The position numbers and the translations under genes are program-made. DNA of 64,000 nucleotides from a bacterium (GTDB lineage Bacteria > Zhuqueibacterota > QNDG01 > JAFGCO01): positions 1 through 64,000 of the forward strand of contig JAFGGN010000037.1 of NCBI GenBank assembly GCA_016930535.1. Direction: 5' to 3'. Positions 60,698-64,000 of the stretch are shown here, one piece after another. The first letter of the stretch is position 1; each line of letters begins with the position of its first letter. Below the pieces are notes generated by a model. It saw nothing but the letters and a program-made list of their open reading frames with translations. It was not told where the DNA came from and did no database searches.

Positions 60698-60982
60698 TTA
60701 ATAATCCGCCATCTCAACCTGTCTGGTTTCCTGAACCTCTTTCCAATAAGCATCCAGGATTGCCTTTTCCATTTTATTACGGAATTCGACCGTGATGGGA
60801 TGTGCGATATCTGCAAACGAGCCGTCTCTTTTGCGGCGACTGGGCATTGCGATAAAATAGCGATCTAATCCCCGGATGATTTTCAATCCCCTGACAACGA
60901 ATGTGTCATCCAGGATAATGTTCGCGAAACCGCACAGTTTTTCGTCATCGCGCAAACTGATTTTAATTTCAGTCACTTCCAT
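60698..60982 (-). CDS. spoVG: SpoVG family protein
   Basis: A 94-aa member of the SpoVG family, which in other bacteria binds nucleic acid and regulates several processes. EVTEIKISLRDDEKLCGFANIILDD, FVVRGLKIIRG, FIAMPSRRKRDGSFADIAHPI are near-identical to the family core. GGAGGATTGTGTT precedes the ATG. It lies between ispE and tRNA-Gln/prs, a linkage also seen in Firmicutes. The organism has no visible sporulation genes here, so sporulation is not implied. Confidence 0.96.
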   Translation of the reverse strand: MEVTEIKISLRDDEKLCGFANIILDDTFVVRGLKIIRGLDRYFIAMPSRRKRDGSFADIAHPITVEFRNKMEKAILDAYWKEVQETRQVEMADY

Positions 60983-61017
60983 AACACAATCCTCCGAATT
61001 GATTATGATTATCTCAT

Positions 61018-61887
61018 TCAGTGGCTCGGAGAATGGCCTGAAACAGGTTGAGCGAGCGATGCCCTTAAATGCATTTTGGAAAAGAACTGAACCGCCCCTT
61101 CGGCCGACGACCGGTCCTCAAAAAGACCGAACATGGTCGACCCGCTTCCTGACATGCTGGCATAAAAGGCATCCTTATCATAAAGCTGCACTTTAATTTC
61201 ATGCAGTTCAGGATGCCTTTCAAACACCACAGCCTCGAGTTCATTGACCAGCAATTCACGCCAGGCGTGGACCTCGGATTTGTCAAAAAGCGCCCTTAAT
61301 GTACTGATTTTATCGACATTTGTCAAGCCAATTCTGGTTTGACTGTATGCCCACTGTGTCGATACTGAAAATTCCGGAAATACAAGTACGATCCAGAATT
61401 TCACGGGCAGCTGAAGGGGTGTCAAACGTTCCCCCCGTCCGAGTCCAAGCGCAGTTCCTCCACTCAGAAAAAAAGGCACATCGGAACCGATTTCAAATGC
61501 CATCCTGTGTTTTTCCTGCAGCGAAGCCGGTTGTTTCCACAACGCTTCACATGCCAGCAATGTCGCTGCCGCATTGCTGCTGCCCCCGCCCAGGCCTCCG
61601 CCCGCCGGGATATGTTTTTCCAGATGAACGGACAATCCATCCTGAATTCCCGTTGCTGTCCGGTACACATCGAAACTCCGCCAGATGAGATTACGTTCAT
61701 CCAGTGGAATAGCGGTGTTGTTACAGGTGATGATTATTTGATGAGATTTGTTTTTTTGAAACGTGAGGGTATCAAAAATGCTGATTTGCTGAAAAACCGT
61801 TGCGATGTCATGATATCCGTCGTTCCTCCTGTTGAGAAGGAACAGACCCAGATTGATTTTTGCATGCGAATGAAATACTTTTTCCAT
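61018..61887 (-). CDS. ispE: 4-diphosphocytidyl-2-C-methyl-D-erythritol kinase
   Basis: A 289-aa GHMP kinase of the MEP isoprenoid pathway. Present are the start SHAKINLGLFLLNRRNDGYHD, the ATP loop PAGGGLGGGSSNAAATL, the FEIGSDVPFFLSGGTALGLGRG segment and the C-terminal MSGSGSTMFGLF. AGGG lies about 9 bases before the ATG. It is the first gene of the minus-strand series ending in rplI, and is divergent from the lpxH-like gene. Its presence shows that isoprenoids come from the MEP route. Confidence 0.96.
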   Translation of the reverse strand: MEKVFHSHAKINLGLFLLNRRNDGYHDIATVFQQISIFDTLTFQKNKSHQIIITCNNTAIPLDERNLIWRSFDVYRTATGIQDGLSVHLEKHIPAGGGLGGGSSNAAATLLACEALWKQPASLQEKHRMAFEIGSDVPFFLSGGTALGLGRGERLTPLQLPVKFWIVLVFPEFSVSTQWAYSQTRIGLTNVDKISTLRALFDKSEVHAWRELLVNELEAVVFERHPELHEIKVQLYDKDAFYASMSGSGSTMFGLFEDRSSAEGAVQFFSKMHLRASLAQPVSGHSPSH

Positions 61888-62261
61888 GATGCAGCCCTGA
61901 TGTGAAATGTCGTTTTGAGATTCTGATGTTCGTTTTTAAGTTTTCACTAATTGAAGTTACATATAATCCGGTGCGGGTTGTCCCTCCCTGTTGTTAATGC
62001 CGATGACAGTCGTGTCTTGGCCTGTTGACAGAAAATCTGAATCAATATTCAACAAATACTATTCCAAACAAGATGAGATTGTTCTAAAGTATTAATTTTA
62101 ATTCTTTTATAAAAATCGCTGATTAGAAAGCCAGCGAGCATAATGTCTCTTTTTTGACACAGGCCTGTATCCATTTGCTGACAATTCGAAAAATATTGAT
62201 TTTCCATTGTACAATGTCTATATTGAGACTTAAGAAAACCGCAAACCAGGTTAAACGGCCC
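61888..62261. other. Divergent intergenic region
   Basis: About 370 bases between ispE and the lpxH-like gene, holding promoters of both. TTGACA occurs at 62025-62030 and at 62154-62159 on the plus strand, but neither has a good -10 at 16-18 bases. No gene or RNA structure was recognised. Confidence 0.4.
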
Positions 62262-63014
62262 ATGCAAAAGATTTATTTCATCTCCGACGTCCACCTTGGG
62301 ATCGAATCCCAAGATAAGGAAGATTATAAAGAAAAACAACTGCTGGACCTGTTGAAAATCGTTGAAAAGGACGCAACGATGCTCGTGATCGTCGGAGATT
62401 TATTCGATTTCTGGTTCGATTACCGCTGGGTGATACCCCGGCCGTATCTGTCCATTATCATCGCTTTGAAACGTTTGACGGATCTCGGCGTTAAAGTATT
62501 ATATTGTATCGGGAACCATGATTTCTGGCTCGGCACTTTTTTCTCCAAAGACCTGAACATCAGCGTGTACAAGGGACCGCTGATCATCAATGCGGACGGA
62601 CAGCGGTTTTACATCTCGCATGGGGACGGCCTCAATAAGAAGGATATCGGATACAGATTATTGAAAATCATTTTGAGAAGTCCCCTGACTTCAGCCGTAT
62701 GCCGGCTTCTGCATCCGGATCTGATATTTTCCATGGCACGATGGTTTTCGAGCCTCAGCCGCGGCTGCCGGCCCGATCACGATCATAGTGATCCTTATGT
62801 AAAAAAGGCGATGTCGCTGTTCGGGGATGGATATGATTACGTGATATTCGGTCATACACATGATCCGATGACCGTGAATCAGGGAAGCCATGTTTATATC
62901 AATACAGGCGAATGGATGGAACAATTTACCTATGCCGTTTATCAAAAAAAACACCTGCAGTTAAAGTACTGGATGAAGGAAAGCGTGAATGAAAAGAAAA
63001 AAAAGAACGTTTGA
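62262..63014 (+). CDS. LpxH-like UDP-2,3-diacylglucosamine diphosphatase
   Basis: A 250-aa calcineurin-like phosphoesterase of the LpxH type, which removes UMP in lipid A synthesis. Metal motifs in order are FISDVHLG, IVGDLFDFWFDY, CIGNHDFWLG, SHGDGL and IFGHTHDPM. The GDLFDFW(F) and GNHDFW signature separates LpxH/LpxH2 from other phosphatases. I chose the ATG at 62262 (MQKIYFISD); upstream ATGs lengthen the N-terminus without conserved sequence. The stop overlaps the start of the next gene by 26 bases. A lipid A pathway enzyme supports a diderm envelope. Confidence 0.85.
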   Translation: MQKIYFISDVHLGIESQDKEDYKEKQLLDLLKIVEKDATMLVIVGDLFDFWFDYRWVIPRPYLSIIIALKRLTDLGVKVLYCIGNHDFWLGTFFSKDLNISVYKGPLIINADGQRFYISHGDGLNKKDIGYRLLKIILRSPLTSAVCRLLHPDLIFSMARWFSSLSRGCRPDHDHSDPYVKKAMSLFGDGYDYVIFGHTHDPMTVNQGSHVYINTGEWMEQFTYAVYQKKHLQLKYWMKESVNEKKKKNV

Positions 63015-64000
63015 ACCAGGCACCCGGCCAATCGCAGATCCACACGATACAGGCCAACTGACGGGGTGGAAACGATATGCGGTGATCACATTCGGAAGTG
63101 TTGTCGCACTGGGTATTCTGATGATTATTCTTTTGAGCCGCAACCTGCCATCCCTGACTGAGCTCGAAAGTGCCAGTGATCCGGTTCTGGTCTCGCGTAT
63201 TGTTTCGAGCGACGGGGTGGTGATGAAAGAGCTGTATATCAAAAACCGGATATTTGTCCCGCTTGACCTGATTCCCGAGCAGATGAAACAGGCTGTCCTG
63301 GCAACAGAGGACCGCCGGTTTTACAATCACTGGGGCCTGGACACCCGCCGTATCGCCAAGGCCATCCTGGTGGACATCATACATATGGACAAACGGGAGG
63401 GGGCCAGCACAATCACGCAGCAGCTGGCCCGCCATCTTTATCTGAGCAAACGAAAAATATGGATCAGAAAGTTCCGTGAACAGCTGACGGCCATTCAAAT
63501 TGAGCGCACATATTCCAAAAACGAAATACTGGAAATGTACATGAACTATATGGAACTCGGGCGCGGGGCTCACGGCGTCCAGTCCGCATCGCTGGCCTAT
63601 TTCGATAAAAACGTCGAGGACCTGCAGATTCAGGAAATGGCCATGATCGCCGGCATGTTTCAGCTTCCGTATGGACCGTACAATCCGGACCGGGACACGC
63701 TGAAAACCTTTGAGCGCAGGAATTCGATTCTGCGAAGCATGGTCGCCTTCGGATCCATTGAGCAGGCGGAATACGATTCGCTTTCACGGCTTCCGCTCTG
63801 TGTCGCTCCGAAACAACAAAAAGAAGAAGCCATTGCACCGTATTTCTGTGAGTATGTCCGGCAGCTCATGCAGAACAAGTACGGCAGGAGCACCTATACG
63901 GAGGGGTACACAATATACACCTCCCTGGATACAAGGGCGCAGGCCTGTGCAGAAAAGGCGATTAATGATTTCATGCCCAAAATAGATCAATTGGTCCAGC
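62989..64000 (+). CDS. Class A penicillin-binding protein (GT51), partial
   Basis: The frame opens with ATG at 62989 (AAGG 9 bases upstream) and stays open to the window end: 337 codons. The N-terminus is basic cytoplasmic (MKRKKRTFEPGTR), followed by one span (about 36-54, AVITFGSVVALGILMIIL). Then comes the glycosyltransferase 51 domain with ATEDRRFYNHWGLDTRRI (catalytic Glu), GASTITQQLARHLYLS and a typical YSKNEILEMYMNY. The transpeptidase domain would lie beyond the window. It polymerises peptidoglycan. The start overlaps the LpxH-like gene by 26 bases, so expression of the two is coupled. Confidence 0.92.
   Translation, partial: MKRKKRTFEPGTRPIADPHDTGQLTGWKRYAVITFGSVVALGILMIILLSRNLPSLTELESASDPVLVSRIVSSDGVVMKELYIKNRIFVPLDLIPEQMKQAVLATEDRRFYNHWGLDTRRIAKAILVDIIHMDKREGASTITQQLARHLYLSKRKIWIRKFREQLTAIQIERTYSKNEILEMYMNYMELGRGAHGVQSASLAYFDKNVEDLQIQEMAMIAGMFQLPYGPYNPDRDTLKTFERRNSILRSMVAFGSIEQAEYDSLSRLPLCVAPKQQKEEAIAPYFCEYVRQLMQNKYGRSTYTEGYTIYTSLDTRAQACAEKAINDFMPKIDQLVQ

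Overview
The window looks like a chromosomal segment of a Gram-negative, uncultured-type bacterium of the FCB (Fibrobacteres-Chlorobi-Bacteroidetes) superphylum, most plausibly one of its candidate phyla (KSB1, Calditrichaeota or Marinimicrobia-like). The reasons are five large secreted proteins ending in type IX secretion (T9SS) C-terminal sorting domains with NFPNPFN/VVPNPY motifs, a PorV/PorQ-family outer-membrane protein, a TonB receptor with an N-terminal carboxypeptidase-regulatory domain, an LpxH-like enzyme (lipid A) and SpoVG in a non-sporulating setting. The phylum is inferred. Almost all genes lie on the minus strand.

1-13 kb: a Tat-exported DUF362 protein, a divergent 823-aa membrane-anchored protein of unknown function, then a minus-strand series: metallophosphoesterase lipoprotein, thioredoxin, rhodanese lipoprotein, panB, a small membrane protein, threonine synthase (thrC) coupled to an alternative homoserine kinase, and a class I/II aminotransferase. 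Three of these genes end inside the same AAAGANN heptad repeat, so their proteins end in KIKD or SKD.

12.5-23 kb: cell-envelope block. Small membrane protein, outer-membrane beta-barrel, a SurA-like lipoprotein chaperone, and the set TonB receptor / 1138-aa T9SS cargo / PorV-family protein.

23-36.5 kb: the most remarkable part. Seven co-oriented genes encode a corrinoid-binding protein, an MtaA/UroD-type methyltransferase homologue in which both zinc-ligand cysteines are alanine, a DUF1638-like/GAF/PAS/HisKA_2 histidine kinase coupled to it by an ATGA overlap, a 1621-aa receiver-GAF-PAS(x10) protein with no kinase, a PAS(x5) HisKA_3 kinase, a receiver-only response regulator and an alpha/beta hydrolase. 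No DNA-binding domain occurs in the set. I propose a cytoplasmic corrinoid/methyl-group sensing relay that reuses methyltransferase parts as the sensor; this is inference.

36.8-44.9 kb: four consecutive secreted proteins with T9SS tails (beta-helix, unknown, GH114/TM1410-like, propeller plus beta-helix). 45-51.7 kb: TPR lipoprotein, gcvPA, a V4R/DUF2378-like protein, gcvH, accC, accB, efp. 51.8-64 kb: VWA-type membrane protein, tsaD, a YbbR-domain protein, a zinc-ribbon protein, rplI-rpsR-ssb-rpsF with an unusual palindromic leader, pth, L25, prs, tRNA-Gln, spoVG, ispE, and divergently an lpxH-like gene overlapping a class A penicillin-binding protein that runs off the end. No insertion sequence, prophage, CRISPR array or rRNA was seen.
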